Positions 21,299 to 30,414 of a DNA stretch of 64,000 nt are shown here, piece by piece. The position numbers were made by a program, and so were the translations under genes. The stretch comes from an uncultured Burkholderiales bacterium (GTDB taxonomy: Bacteria; Pseudomonadota; Gammaproteobacteria; Burkholderiales; Burkholderiaceae_C). Under the pieces are notes generated by a model, which saw nothing but the letters and a program-made list of their open reading frames with translations, made no database searches and was not told the origin of the DNA. Every line of letters begins with the position of its first letter. The stretch's first letter is position 1. The stretch covers positions 1-64,000 of the forward strand of contig CAIQBO010000049.1 in NCBI GenBank assembly GCA_903870145.1, written 5' to 3'.

Positions 21299-21826
21299 TC
21301 ATGGCAACCACTTTTGCAACATCGTTTTGGAAGGCGGGCCAATTGTTTTTTGCAAGCGCCCTCTTTTGTCAATCAAAACCACATAAGGCGTGACATTGGG
21401 CCAATTGGGATCAATGCCCTGCCGAAGGGCTGGCTCAAAACCCTCAAACGCGTACATCTGCGTCAGCCCCATGAAATGACTGGCGTGTCGCATGGCTTGC
21501 GGGCCGCTCACATCCATCATGACAGCGGCCAGTTCAACTTTCGCGCGCTGAGATTGCACGGCATGGTGCAAAACCTCAAATGCCTCAGGGCAAGTGCTGC
21601 AGTAGGAGGTCGTGAACAAATATGCCGCTGGTCTGGGGCCAGTTTTGAGAAGTTGCGCCCAAGTTGTTTCATCAAATCGGAGTGGCGTTTTGACCGATTG
21701 CGCACTGGCCATGGGCGTGCCAAACAAGAGTATCCAAAGCGCCAGCACCGCTTCGGCACCGCCAAGGCGCAATTTCAACCCAGTGGCTGGGCGCAGCCAG
21801 TTTGAAAATTTAAAAATTGATTTCAT
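21299..21826 (-). CDS. Thioredoxin-fold exported protein
   Basis: Signal region ending TPMASAQS; AYLFTTSYCSTCPEAFEVL CxxC; TPYVVLIDKRGRLQKTIGPP. Confidence 0.75.
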   Translation of the reverse strand: MKSIFKFSNWLRPATGLKLRLGGAEAVLALWILLFGTPMASAQSVKTPLRFDETTWAQLLKTGPRPAAYLFTTSYCSTCPEAFEVLHHAVQSQRAKVELAAVMMDVSGPQAMRHASHFMGLTQMYAFEGFEPALRQGIDPNWPNVTPYVVLIDKRGRLQKTIGPPSKTMLQKWLP

Positions 21827-23057
21827 GAACCTGTGCCTCTTGCATCAAACGCCAAACCACCACCATGCGAGAGCCCGATTGTGCCAAGCGTGGGTGGTCG
21901 TTTGGGCCTTGCGTTTGTCCTAAAATTTTGATTTGAAAGCTGCGGCCACCATCTTTGGAAATCCAGGCCTTCAAGCTTGTGGCCGTGGCTTGACTGCTGC
22001 GCCAAATCACGGCCACATTGTTCTCAAATGCCATGACATCCGCATGTTCGGCGCGCTGATCGGGCAGCGTGCGAACGGTCTCGAGCATGGGCTCGCCTTG
22101 ACTGCTCAAACGGGCGTAGCGCATGGCCGCCTCGTCTCGTCCTTGCACCTTGCGAATGCCAAACCAAACCGTGTGATAGCCCGCGTGCGAAGCGCCAAAG
22201 TCAGGCGCCAAGCCCGGCCCGTGGTGAGGGCAAGCATTGATTTGCCATTCATCGTAACTGCTGCGCACCACTTTGGCTGGATGCAACGCGTTGGAGCTGC
22301 TCAGACTGGCAAATGCATGGTCACGCGTTTGTTCGCCAAAGACGTGGCGCCAAGTGGCTTGCAACTGCCCTTGTGGGTTGGGCGCCAAGGCAATGCGACA
22401 ACACTCACACGAATGATCTGCCAATTTGATATCAGACCCAAAACTGGCACCGCCATCTGCAGACTCGTTGCGGTAAATGGCAGCACCTGCATATTTTTGT
22501 GCAGCACCACGAGGGGGCATGTCGCGCTTGTCGACCCATAACGTGTGCAATACGCCTTGCCGGTCAAAGGCAATCGATTCAAACCGATGGGTGATTTCTT
22601 GACGGTCTTGGTGCACTGTGAAAGGCGCACCAAAAATTTTTCCACCATCACTGCTTCTGAGCATGCGGATGAAGCCGGTATAAGGCTTGGTCAAAGGCTG
22701 GGTGTAACTGATCACGACCCAGCCATGGGGGCCAAAGGCAATTTTGGGTCGATTTTCACCGTCTGCGGAAATTTCATCGGCGCCGGTCTCTAGTAGTTTC
22801 ATGTTGGACCAAACCCCCAGCGCATGGGCGGGTGAACTTTGAACAAACAAGCGGTTGTTGGCGTTCAAGCCCACCATCCACAAGCTGCCATCAGGGGCAA
22901 ACGCAGCCCCTGTGGCAAGTTGTATGCGGTCAGGGTGGGCACGCTTGATCTCGGACTTACCTGCCGCCGGTGCGGAGACAGTTTGCGCTGACAACTGCGC
23001 AAAAGAGGCCCAAGAGCAAACCGTCAGCGACAAAAATATCCATAATTGATTCATCAT
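21810..23057 (-). CDS. Secreted BNR/Asp-box beta-propeller protein with CECC motif (often named exo-alpha-sialidase)
   Basis: Signal MMNQLWIFLSLTVCSWASFAQ; Asp boxes SSDGGKIF, SADGGASF, SKDGGRSF; LADHSCECCRIALAPN. Confidence 0.8.
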   Translation of the reverse strand: MMNQLWIFLSLTVCSWASFAQLSAQTVSAPAAGKSEIKRAHPDRIQLATGAAFAPDGSLWMVGLNANNRLFVQSSPAHALGVWSNMKLLETGADEISADGENRPKIAFGPHGWVVISYTQPLTKPYTGFIRMLRSSDGGKIFGAPFTVHQDRQEITHRFESIAFDRQGVLHTLWVDKRDMPPRGAAQKYAGAAIYRNESADGGASFGSDIKLADHSCECCRIALAPNPQGQLQATWRHVFGEQTRDHAFASLSSSNALHPAKVVRSSYDEWQINACPHHGPGLAPDFGASHAGYHTVWFGIRKVQGRDEAAMRYARLSSQGEPMLETVRTLPDQRAEHADVMAFENNVAVIWRSSQATATSLKAWISKDGGRSFQIKILGQTQGPNDHPRLAQSGSRMVVVWRLMQEAQVHEINF

Positions 23058-23082
23058 CCGCCTTCCCAATAAGTGCATTGCA

Positions 23083-25302
23083 TCAGAACTTGATTTTCAA
23101 ACCCAGGTTCACAATGCGAGGCATCGACAAAGTGATGCCGTAAGGCTGCCCGCTGGTGTAGGCATTTTCTGAATATTGTTTGTTGGCCAAATTGGCTACG
23201 CTCAAACTCAGGTCTGTTGCTTTGGACACTGCATAGCTTGCGCTGGCATCGTAGATCACGTTGCCACCTTGCTCATAGGGGCCGCCGGCTGTATTGACGT
23301 CATAGTACATGCGGCCGACATAACGCGCTTGCAGGTAAGTGCGCAGACCCGCCAAAGGCAACCAAGTCACGCCCACATTGGCCATGTTGATTGGCGTGCC
23401 GGTCAATTGCAAATTCAGCGGCGTGGTGATGTTGGCTGCCTTGCGCGTCAAGATGCTGGTGGTGTGCACAAGGCCCGCATCCACGGACAAGTCTTTGTTG
23501 ATTTTCCACTGCGCTTGCAGCTCCAAGCCCCGCGACAAACCGTCTTGTTCATTGCTGTAAAAACTCGCAGTGCCTGCGCAGTAAGACAGGCTCGCACCAC
23601 AAATCGTTTGCACCAGCGCAGGCGCGCTGGCGTACGAGCTGATTTTGTAGGTGGCGATCATGTTGCTGATGTCATATTGAAAATAGGTCGCGCTCAGCGA
23701 GAAGGGGTCTTGTTTGAAGTCCAGGCCCAACTCGCGGCCTTTCAAATTTTCTGGGCCTAAGTCAGGGTTGGCAATGGTGGGGCCGTTCGCACCATAGGTG
23801 CGTGTGGTGTTGTTGAAACCGGGTGCGCGAAATGACTTGTAAACTGCAGCGCGCAAAGCGGCATCGTCTGTGATCTGATAGCGTGCGGCTGCGCTGGGAT
23901 TCACAGCCGACTTGTTGTTGTCTGCTTGAGCGCCTGCGAAAGTCACGCCGGCGGCTGTGCTGCGCGTGTTGGTTCTTCCTGAATTGTCCCAATTGTCATG
24001 GCGCGCGCTCAAAGTGATCTCAAGTGCAGGCACCGGAGCCACTTTGGTTTGGACAAACAAGCCCGTGAATTTCTGATCGCCGGCACCAAAGGTGCTGCTG
24101 TTCAAATTTTTGACGGGGTTTAAGCCTCCCGCAACCAGTGCGGTGGGAGCAGCGTAGAAAAATTCCAAGTCTTTGGCGCTTAAGTTTCTGTAGTCCAAGC
24201 CCAATTGAAGATCACGCCAAAGACCGTCCAATCGCGTTGCATAAATCGCAGAAGCGCCCTGCTCTCGGTATTTTTGCGAGCCATATTGCGAGTAGTACTG
24301 AACAACATTGGCGTTTACCTGTGCTGGGGTGACGTTGACATTCGATGGACATTTCGTACCCGTGGTTTGCCAATAACAGGTGGCGCCGTTGTATTTTTCA
24401 AAATTCACATATTGAGACCACGCAGCAGCAGTCACGCTGGATTTGACATTGAGACGCTGCGTCACGCTGGCAGATGCATCGGGACTTTTTTGCAAGTTGC
24501 TTCCATTGACATAGCCAATGTCTTGGTCTTGAACGTGGTAGCCGGCTCGCACATAGCCACTCCAATCAGCGCTGGGTTGGAAAAACGCAGTGAGCTGCGC
24601 ATGGGTGTTGACGGCAGTGTTAGGGTGCCAAGCCGCATATCGGTAGAGCTGCTGCGGCAGTATGGAGACATAACCCTTGTAGTCCAGCTGGTCAAGGTTG
24701 ATGCTCAGACTGAGCGTATCGGAGACTTTGAAGTTCTTGTTCAGTGCTAACTGGGTCGTGCCAGCTGTACCTGTGGTTGCGCTGATCACGCCCGCATCGT
24801 TTTGTCCTGTTTTGCTGACAATGTGGATGACGCCAGCCACCGCCATATTGCCCCAAATGCTGGAGTTGCCCCCGCGTATGACTTCAATGCGTTCGATGTT
24901 GCTCAAAGGTACTTTGAACCATTGGGTGGTCAGATAAAACGGGTCCATGACAGGCACACCGTCTAGCAGCACCAGCACTTTGGCATTGCCCATGCCGCGC
25001 ATTTTGGTTTGGTGCCCCGTGGGGTCGGACTGCACCGCAGGCACAGCCGTGAAGTTCAAGCCTGGCACGTTGCGCAGCAATTGATCCAAAGTCAATGCAG
25101 CTGATTTTTGAATATCCTCTTGCGATATCACCGTAGTGTTGAGCGGCATTTGCTCGACACGCGCTTGGCTGCGACTGGCAGTCACCAGCATGCCATCGCT
25201 GGGCGTGAGCAGGCTCTGGGCTTGAGCAGAAATAGCCCAGGCTTGCGCTGCAAGGGTCAGCACAGCCAAACGGCAAGGCCTAGAAATACGTGGATGTTTC
25301 AT
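23083..25302 (-). CDS. TonB-dependent outer-membrane receptor
   Basis: Plug domain TVISQEDIQKSAALTLDQLLRNVPGLNF, IERIEVIRGGNSSIWGN; C-terminal aromatic LGLKIKF. Confidence 0.93.
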   Translation of the reverse strand: MKHPRISRPCRLAVLTLAAQAWAISAQAQSLLTPSDGMLVTASRSQARVEQMPLNTTVISQEDIQKSAALTLDQLLRNVPGLNFTAVPAVQSDPTGHQTKMRGMGNAKVLVLLDGVPVMDPFYLTTQWFKVPLSNIERIEVIRGGNSSIWGNMAVAGVIHIVSKTGQNDAGVISATTGTAGTTQLALNKNFKVSDTLSLSINLDQLDYKGYVSILPQQLYRYAAWHPNTAVNTHAQLTAFFQPSADWSGYVRAGYHVQDQDIGYVNGSNLQKSPDASASVTQRLNVKSSVTAAAWSQYVNFEKYNGATCYWQTTGTKCPSNVNVTPAQVNANVVQYYSQYGSQKYREQGASAIYATRLDGLWRDLQLGLDYRNLSAKDLEFFYAAPTALVAGGLNPVKNLNSSTFGAGDQKFTGLFVQTKVAPVPALEITLSARHDNWDNSGRTNTRSTAAGVTFAGAQADNNKSAVNPSAAARYQITDDAALRAAVYKSFRAPGFNNTTRTYGANGPTIANPDLGPENLKGRELGLDFKQDPFSLSATYFQYDISNMIATYKISSYASAPALVQTICGASLSYCAGTASFYSNEQDGLSRGLELQAQWKINKDLSVDAGLVHTTSILTRKAANITTPLNLQLTGTPINMANVGVTWLPLAGLRTYLQARYVGRMYYDVNTAGGPYEQGGNVIYDASASYAVSKATDLSLSVANLANKQYSENAYTSGQPYGITLSMPRIVNLGLKIKF

Positions 25303-25367
25303 GATTTGTCTTGAATGATGAAGAAGCTTTGCCTGTGATTCACAAGGCCAAGCGAGACGAAACTCAA

Positions 25368-25388
25368 GGCCTTGAATCGATCAAGGCC
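25368..25388 (-). other. Perfect 8-bp stem / 5-nt loop hairpin between the DUF2946 ORF and TonB receptor gene
   Basis: ggccttga-atcga-tcaaggcc read directly; no U tract. Confidence 0.8.
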
Positions 25389-25403
25389 AAGGCTTCACTG
25401 CAA

Positions 25404-25766
25404 TCAAGACAAATGGGGCGGCCCGCGAGAGGGCAAAGGTGGCGCAGTCAAAGAAACCATCAAGGCTTCAATGATTGGCTCAAGAGCATGCGCCAGTGGC
25501 GATGAAATTTGCAATACAGGATTGATTGAGGGAGCAGGCATGGCCGGAGTGGTGTGCGCGCACAAGGGGCAGTCCATGGCCGTGTTGGTGGGAGCTTGGG
25601 AATCGTCGCCTTGCACAACGAGCTTCATCACGCCCATGGCACTGCAGACCACTTCGATGCTGCGCGGCTGTATGACAGCTGCTAAAACGCAGACCCCCAC
25701 AAACAGCAGGTACCACGCCAACACGATTCGTGCGTAGCCTTGCATACGGCGGGTTGGCGGATTCAT
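25404..25766 (-). CDS. DUF2946 family protein, CruR-like candidate leader ORF
   Basis: N-terminal TM segment; MDCPLCAHTTPAMPA CxxC; C-terminus LTAPPLPSRGPPHLS; located immediately upstream of the TonB receptor. Confidence 0.8.
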   Translation of the reverse strand: MNPPTRRMQGYARIVLAWYLLFVGVCVLAAVIQPRSIEVVCSAMGVMKLVVQGDDSQAPTNTAMDCPLCAHTTPAMPAPSINPVLQISSPLAHALEPIIEALMVSLTAPPLPSRGPPHLS

Positions 25767-25794
25767 GGGATAGCTACATCAAGCTGGGTGAAAT

Positions 25795-26298
25795 TCAGTG
25801 CTTCATGCCACTGTGTGCGGCTGCTTTGCCAGGTGCCGCGCCTGGGGTCATTGCACGCGCAGTGGCTTTGACTTCCAAAGTTTGGCGCTTGCCGTCCTTG
25901 CCTTCGACCACCAAGGTCAGTGGCACGACATCACCCTCTTTGACTTGGCCTTTCAAGTCCATCAGCATGACATGGTAGCCACCTGGCTTGAGCTCAACAG
26001 ATTGCCCTGCTGGCAAAGCCAAGCCTGGGACTGCGCGCATTTTCATGACGCCCGCTTCCATGGCCATTTCATGCACCTCGACCACCCCGGCCACAGGTGA
26101 TTTGGCCTCGATCAATTTGACATCTTGGACGGCTTGCAGCTTCATGAAAGCGCCCGTGGCTTTTTGCTGTGCAACGGTGGCGCGCACCCACGGGTCAGTC
26201 ACAGTGACTTGCGCCAGAGCGGCAGTGCAGCTCAAAAAAAGTGAGAAACACAGCCCCACAAGGCGTGTCATGAAGGTGCAGGAGGTGGTTGCAGTCAT
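25795..26298 (-). CDS. Copper chaperone PCu(A)C family protein
   Basis: VTDPWVRATVAQQKATGAFMKLQ; HEMAMEAGVMKMR...GYHVMLMDLKG Cu-site pattern; C-terminal HSGMKH. Confidence 0.93.
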   Translation of the reverse strand: MTATTSCTFMTRLVGLCFSLFLSCTAALAQVTVTDPWVRATVAQQKATGAFMKLQAVQDVKLIEAKSPVAGVVEVHEMAMEAGVMKMRAVPGLALPAGQSVELKPGGYHVMLMDLKGQVKEGDVVPLTLVVEGKDGKRQTLEVKATARAMTPGAAPGKAAAHSGMKH

Positions 26299-26359
26299 AA
26301 CGTTGATTATGGCGTAACTTTTTTACCAACTCCTTAAGCCAACGCAATCTTCAGCGACC

Positions 26360-26995
26360 TCAGCTGATTTCCGTGATGAACTGCGCCTTGTCACGCCTGA
26401 CTTTGGGCAACTTGGCGAGCCAGTCATTGGCCGCATCGCGGTAACCCAGAGGCAAGAGCACAGTGCTGCGCAAACCGCGCGCAGACAGATTCAATATTTT
26501 GTCGCAAGCTTTGGCGTCAAACCCTTCCATAGGGGTGGCGTCAACTTGTTGCTCTGCGGCTGCGATCAATGCAGTGCCCAAACCAATGTACGACTGCTTG
26601 GCTGCGTGTTGAAAGTTGGCCTCTGGGCCGCGCGCAGGGTAATTTTTCAACAGCATGGCGCGGTAGGCATCGCCGGACTCGGTGGTAAAGCCACGCACTT
26701 TGTTGGTGTAATCGAACATCATGTTGATGCGCTCTGGGGTGTAGTCGTCCCAAGCGGCAAACACGAGCAAGTGGGAACCCTCAGTGATTTGAGCTTGGTT
26801 ATTGGCGATGGCTTGAATTTGCGCGCGAATTTCCGGCTTGGTGACGAGCAATATTTCGTAAGGCTGCAAACCGCTGGAGGTAGCGGTCAGGCGAATAGCC
26901 TCCAAAATGCGATCTACTTTTTCTGCTGAAACAGATTGTGTAGAGTCCATTTTTTTGGTGGCGTAGCGCCATTGGAGAGATTGGATCAAGTCCAT
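26360..26995 (-). CDS. Nitroreductase family NAD(P)H-dependent oxidoreductase
   Basis: MDLIQSLQWRYATKKMDSTQSVSAEKVDRILEAIRLTATSSGLQPYEILLVT; start ATG at 26995 preferred. Confidence 0.88.
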   Translation of the reverse strand: MDLIQSLQWRYATKKMDSTQSVSAEKVDRILEAIRLTATSSGLQPYEILLVTKPEIRAQIQAIANNQAQITEGSHLLVFAAWDDYTPERINMMFDYTNKVRGFTTESGDAYRAMLLKNYPARGPEANFQHAAKQSYIGLGTALIAAAEQQVDATPMEGFDAKACDKILNLSARGLRSTVLLPLGYRDAANDWLAKLPKVRRDKAQFITEIS

Positions 26996-27086
26996 GTCAA
27001 AGCTTTCAAGGGTGAGAGAAAAAGGGGCTAGTTTAATCTCTTCGCCGTTTTGACGATGGGCACCTGTTAAATGCCCCTGCGCCTTG

Positions 27087-28061
27087 CTATTGCTCGACTG
27101 TGTATCCAGAAGCTTTGATGGGTGCGTCCCAGCGTTTGTAATGCACGGCTTGAGACGCGGCCAAGGCCTGCGAGTTGGCATAGTTTGGAACCAAACCAAA
27201 GCCTCGAATGCGGTTTTGAATTTCAGGATTGTTCAAGGCTTGCGCCACGGCATCGCTGATTTTTTGCGTGCGATCGGCAGACATATTGGCTGGGCCATAC
27301 AAGCCAAAAAATGCATCCGCTTCGACGTTGATGCCCATCTCTTTGAGCGTTGGAACTTCAGGCAAGGCTGCTGAACGGGTCTCGCCCGTGACTGCCAAGA
27401 TTCTGAGTTTGCCTGATTTGTGGTGCTCGATGGTCTCGGATGCCGTGTCCACCATGAGTGGGATTTGCCCACCGATCAAATCTTGCGCAGCAGGTGCGCC
27501 GCCCTTGTAGGCCACGTGCGTCAAAGGTGTGGCCGTGGCTTGGGCGATCAATAAGCCCGCAAAATGCGGCACAGTGCCAGCACCCGAGGTAGCGTAATTG
27601 GCTTTGCCCGGATTGGCTTTGAGCCAGGCCATGACCGCTTTGATATCGCCCGCAGGTGCGCCGGGGCCGGCTGTCACGGCGAAATCAAATGTGGTCACGC
27701 GTGCAACGGCGGTGAAGTCTTTGACAGGGTCATAGCCCAAATTTTTATACAGCCAAGGCAAAATCACCAAGCCACCACTGGGCGCCAAGATCAAAGTATT
27801 GCCATCTGCCGCGGCGCGCTTGACTTCCCCCAATGCGATTCGCCCAGCAGCGCCCGGCTTGTTTTCAACGATCACATTTTGATCCAGTGAAGTGCGCAGA
27901 CGTTCAGCCAAAAGGCGGGCCACCACGTCAGCCGAACCCCCTGGTGGGAAGCCAACCAAAATTTTCATGGTGGGTTTGTCTTGTGCCAGCACCTGTGTGC
28001 TCCAACCCAAACAGCTCAGACCTGCAACCAGGGCCAGCATTTTCAGCAGATTTCTTTTCAT
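27087..28061 (-). CDS. Bug-family (TctC) solute-binding protein
   Basis: MKRNLLKMLALVAGLSCLGWSTQVLAQDKPTMKILVGFPPGGSADVVARLLAERLRTSL...VENKPGAAGRIA. Confidence 0.92.
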   Translation of the reverse strand: MKRNLLKMLALVAGLSCLGWSTQVLAQDKPTMKILVGFPPGGSADVVARLLAERLRTSLDQNVIVENKPGAAGRIALGEVKRAAADGNTLILAPSGGLVILPWLYKNLGYDPVKDFTAVARVTTFDFAVTAGPGAPAGDIKAVMAWLKANPGKANYATSGAGTVPHFAGLLIAQATATPLTHVAYKGGAPAAQDLIGGQIPLMVDTASETIEHHKSGKLRILAVTGETRSAALPEVPTLKEMGINVEADAFFGLYGPANMSADRTQKISDAVAQALNNPEIQNRIRGFGLVPNYANSQALAASQAVHYKRWDAPIKASGYTVEQ

Positions 28062-28196
28062 GATAAATCCTATAGCGGTTAAACGTCGTTTGAAAGGCAA
28101 TCGCAGAGTTTCGCCATAATCGAGAACTATTGCATTGGGGTTTGCGTGATGATACAAAAAATTCCCAGCGCTATTGAATATTTTGGAGCCTCTTTC

Positions 28197-29180
28197 ATGC
28201 CAGTCATTGACATTCACACGCACATGTTCACCCCCCAATGGCTCGAGTTGCTCAAAAGTGAAGGGGGCGCCTACAACATCAAAACCAGACCCGATGGCCA
28301 GCAAGAGGTCTTTCGTGGCGATACGCCGGTGGTGATTCCTCAAAAAGGACACTTTGATTACGCCTTGCGCATTCAGCACATGGACGCTGCGGGCATCGAC
28401 ATTTCAGTCGTCTCGCTGACTTGTCCCAATGTTTATTGGGGCAACGAAGACATCAGCTGCCGCGCGGCCCGCGAGTCCAACGACACCATGGCGCAGGCGC
28501 AATCGACTTACCCTGATCGCATTCGCTGGTTCACCTCCTTGCCCTGGGAGTACCCGCAACGCGCCCTAGAGGAGTTAAAGCGAACCTGCGAGAACGGCGC
28601 TGCGGGCGTGATGGTACTGGCCAATATTTCAGGCCGCAGTTTGACCGACCCCTTGTTTGCACCGATCTGGGCTGAAATTGACAAGCGGGCATTGCCTGTT
28701 CTGGTCCACCCCACTGACCCGCCCGGCGTGGACCTGATGGACATGCGCAAATTTGATTTGAGTTGGTCAGTGGGTTTCATGATGGACACCACGCTGGCCA
28801 TCACGCGCATGATTTTTGAGGGTTTCTTTGACCAATACCCTCATCTCAAAATCATTGCTTCGCATGGTGGTGGCACCCTGCCCTATTTGGTTGGACGCTT
28901 TGAAAAAGGCGATGAAGTTGAGATCCCCCAGCGCCGCCAAATGAAGCGCAAGCCAACAGATTATTTGCGCCACATTTATTACGACAACATCACCTACAAC
29001 TTGGGCGCCCTGCAGTATTTAATTTCAGTCGCTGGCCCTTCGCAAGTGATGTTTGGCACAGACTGGCCGCACCAAGTGCACGACACAAAAGGGGCTTTTG
29101 CCAATACGGCTCAATTGCCCAAAGCACAATGCGATGCCATTCGAAGCGGCAACGCCATGCGAGTTTTCAATATCCACTAA
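28197..29180 (+). CDS. Amidohydrolase-2 family metal hydrolase/decarboxylase (ACMSD-like)
   Basis: MPVIDIHTHMFTPQW; ASHGGGTLPYLVGRFE; MFGTDWPH. Confidence 0.9.
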   Translation: MPVIDIHTHMFTPQWLELLKSEGGAYNIKTRPDGQQEVFRGDTPVVIPQKGHFDYALRIQHMDAAGIDISVVSLTCPNVYWGNEDISCRAARESNDTMAQAQSTYPDRIRWFTSLPWEYPQRALEELKRTCENGAAGVMVLANISGRSLTDPLFAPIWAEIDKRALPVLVHPTDPPGVDLMDMRKFDLSWSVGFMMDTTLAITRMIFEGFFDQYPHLKIIASHGGGTLPYLVGRFEKGDEVEIPQRRQMKRKPTDYLRHIYYDNITYNLGALQYLISVAGPSQVMFGTDWPHQVHDTKGAFANTAQLPKAQCDAIRSGNAMRVFNIH

Positions 29181-29210
29181 GCTGCAGGTTTACAGCATGG
29201 ACACCACCGC

Positions 29211-30413
29211 ATGAACAATTGGTTGCCGCTGATCGCAACGCTGTCCATTCAAGCCATGGTGGCGATGGCCCTTCTGACCTTGCCCGTGATGGCCCCGGTG
29301 GCCGCCAAAGCCTTGCAAGTTTCACCAGCCTTGGTGGGAATGTATGTGGCTGTGACGTACTTGGGTGCGATGCTGGCCAGTTTGATTTCAGGCACCACTG
29401 TGGCTCGGTGGGGGGCGATTCGGGTCAGTCAATGGGGCTTGTGGCTGTGTGCAGCAGGCTTGGTGTTGTGCGCAGTCCCGTGGCTGCCGTCAGTGGCCGT
29501 GGGGGCTTTTTTGATTGGCTTGGGCTACGGGCCGATCACGCCTGCGAGTTCACATTTGCTAGCGCGCACAACGCCTGCACACCAGATGGCCCTGGTGTTT
29601 TCAATCAAGCAAACGGGTGTGCCTGTGGGCGCTATGGTCGCCGGTGCCGTGGTTCCCAGCTTGCTGCTGCTGCTGGATTGGCAAGTCACTTTGCTGGTTG
29701 TGGCCTTGGTCTGCAGCGCCAGCGCCCTGCTTTCTGAAACCATACGCGCTGAGTTTGACCTCGACCTCAACCCTGAGTCCAAACTGGACTGGGGCAGTTT
29801 GATCTTCCCTATCCGCATGGTTTTATCGCACCGCCCATTGGCTACCATGGCTGCATGCTCGTTCATGTTTTCAATGGCACAGATGTCGCTCATGACATAC
29901 TTGGTCACTTACCTGCACGAAGATTTGTCGTACACCATGGTCAGCGCGGGTTTGTATCTCTCGGTGACGCAGATCGGCGGCATTGGGGGTCGCATTGCCT
30001 GGGGCTATGTGGCTGACCGATGGTTGGGCGCTCAGCCCACCTTGGTGCTGCTGGCCGGGTCCATGGCGGTGAGTGCGTTTGCAACAGCAGTTTTTCTGCC
30101 CCTCATTTCAACTTGGGCTGTCTGGATCATATTGTTTGTGTTTGGTGCCTCTGCCATTGGCTGGAATGGCGTCTACTTGGCCGAAGTGGCTCGACAAGCC
30201 CCAGCAGGGCATGCCAGCACCGCCACGGGAGGCACACTGGCCATCACTTTTTTAGGCGTGGTCATTGGGCCACCTTTGTTTGGCATGCTGTCCACTGTGT
30301 TCGGCACTTACAGCGCGGGTTACTTGGCCTTGGTGCCGACCTCTACACTGTGTGGTCTGGTTCTGTTTTTTAATCATCGGCAGCAAACACGATCAAAGAT
30401 TCAAGTGAACTAG
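29211..30413 (+). CDS. MFS transporter
   Basis: Hydrophobic multi-TM ORF; SIKQTGVPVGAMVAGAV. Confidence 0.88.
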   Translation: MNNWLPLIATLSIQAMVAMALLTLPVMAPVAAKALQVSPALVGMYVAVTYLGAMLASLISGTTVARWGAIRVSQWGLWLCAAGLVLCAVPWLPSVAVGAFLIGLGYGPITPASSHLLARTTPAHQMALVFSIKQTGVPVGAMVAGAVVPSLLLLLDWQVTLLVVALVCSASALLSETIRAEFDLDLNPESKLDWGSLIFPIRMVLSHRPLATMAACSFMFSMAQMSLMTYLVTYLHEDLSYTMVSAGLYLSVTQIGGIGGRIAWGYVADRWLGAQPTLVLLAGSMAVSAFATAVFLPLISTWAVWIILFVFGASAIGWNGVYLAEVARQAPAGHASTATGGTLAITFLGVVIGPPLFGMLSTVFGTYSAGYLALVPTSTLCGLVLFFNHRQQTRSKIQVN

Positions 30414-30414
30414 C

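Noticed and set aside
21810-23057. Functional sialidase
   Set aside because: Asp boxes alone do not define sialidase; genomic context is copper handling and no sialic-acid genes are visible.
25368-25388. Intrinsic terminator before the TonB receptor
   Set aside because: No U tract follows the hairpin on the transcribed strand.
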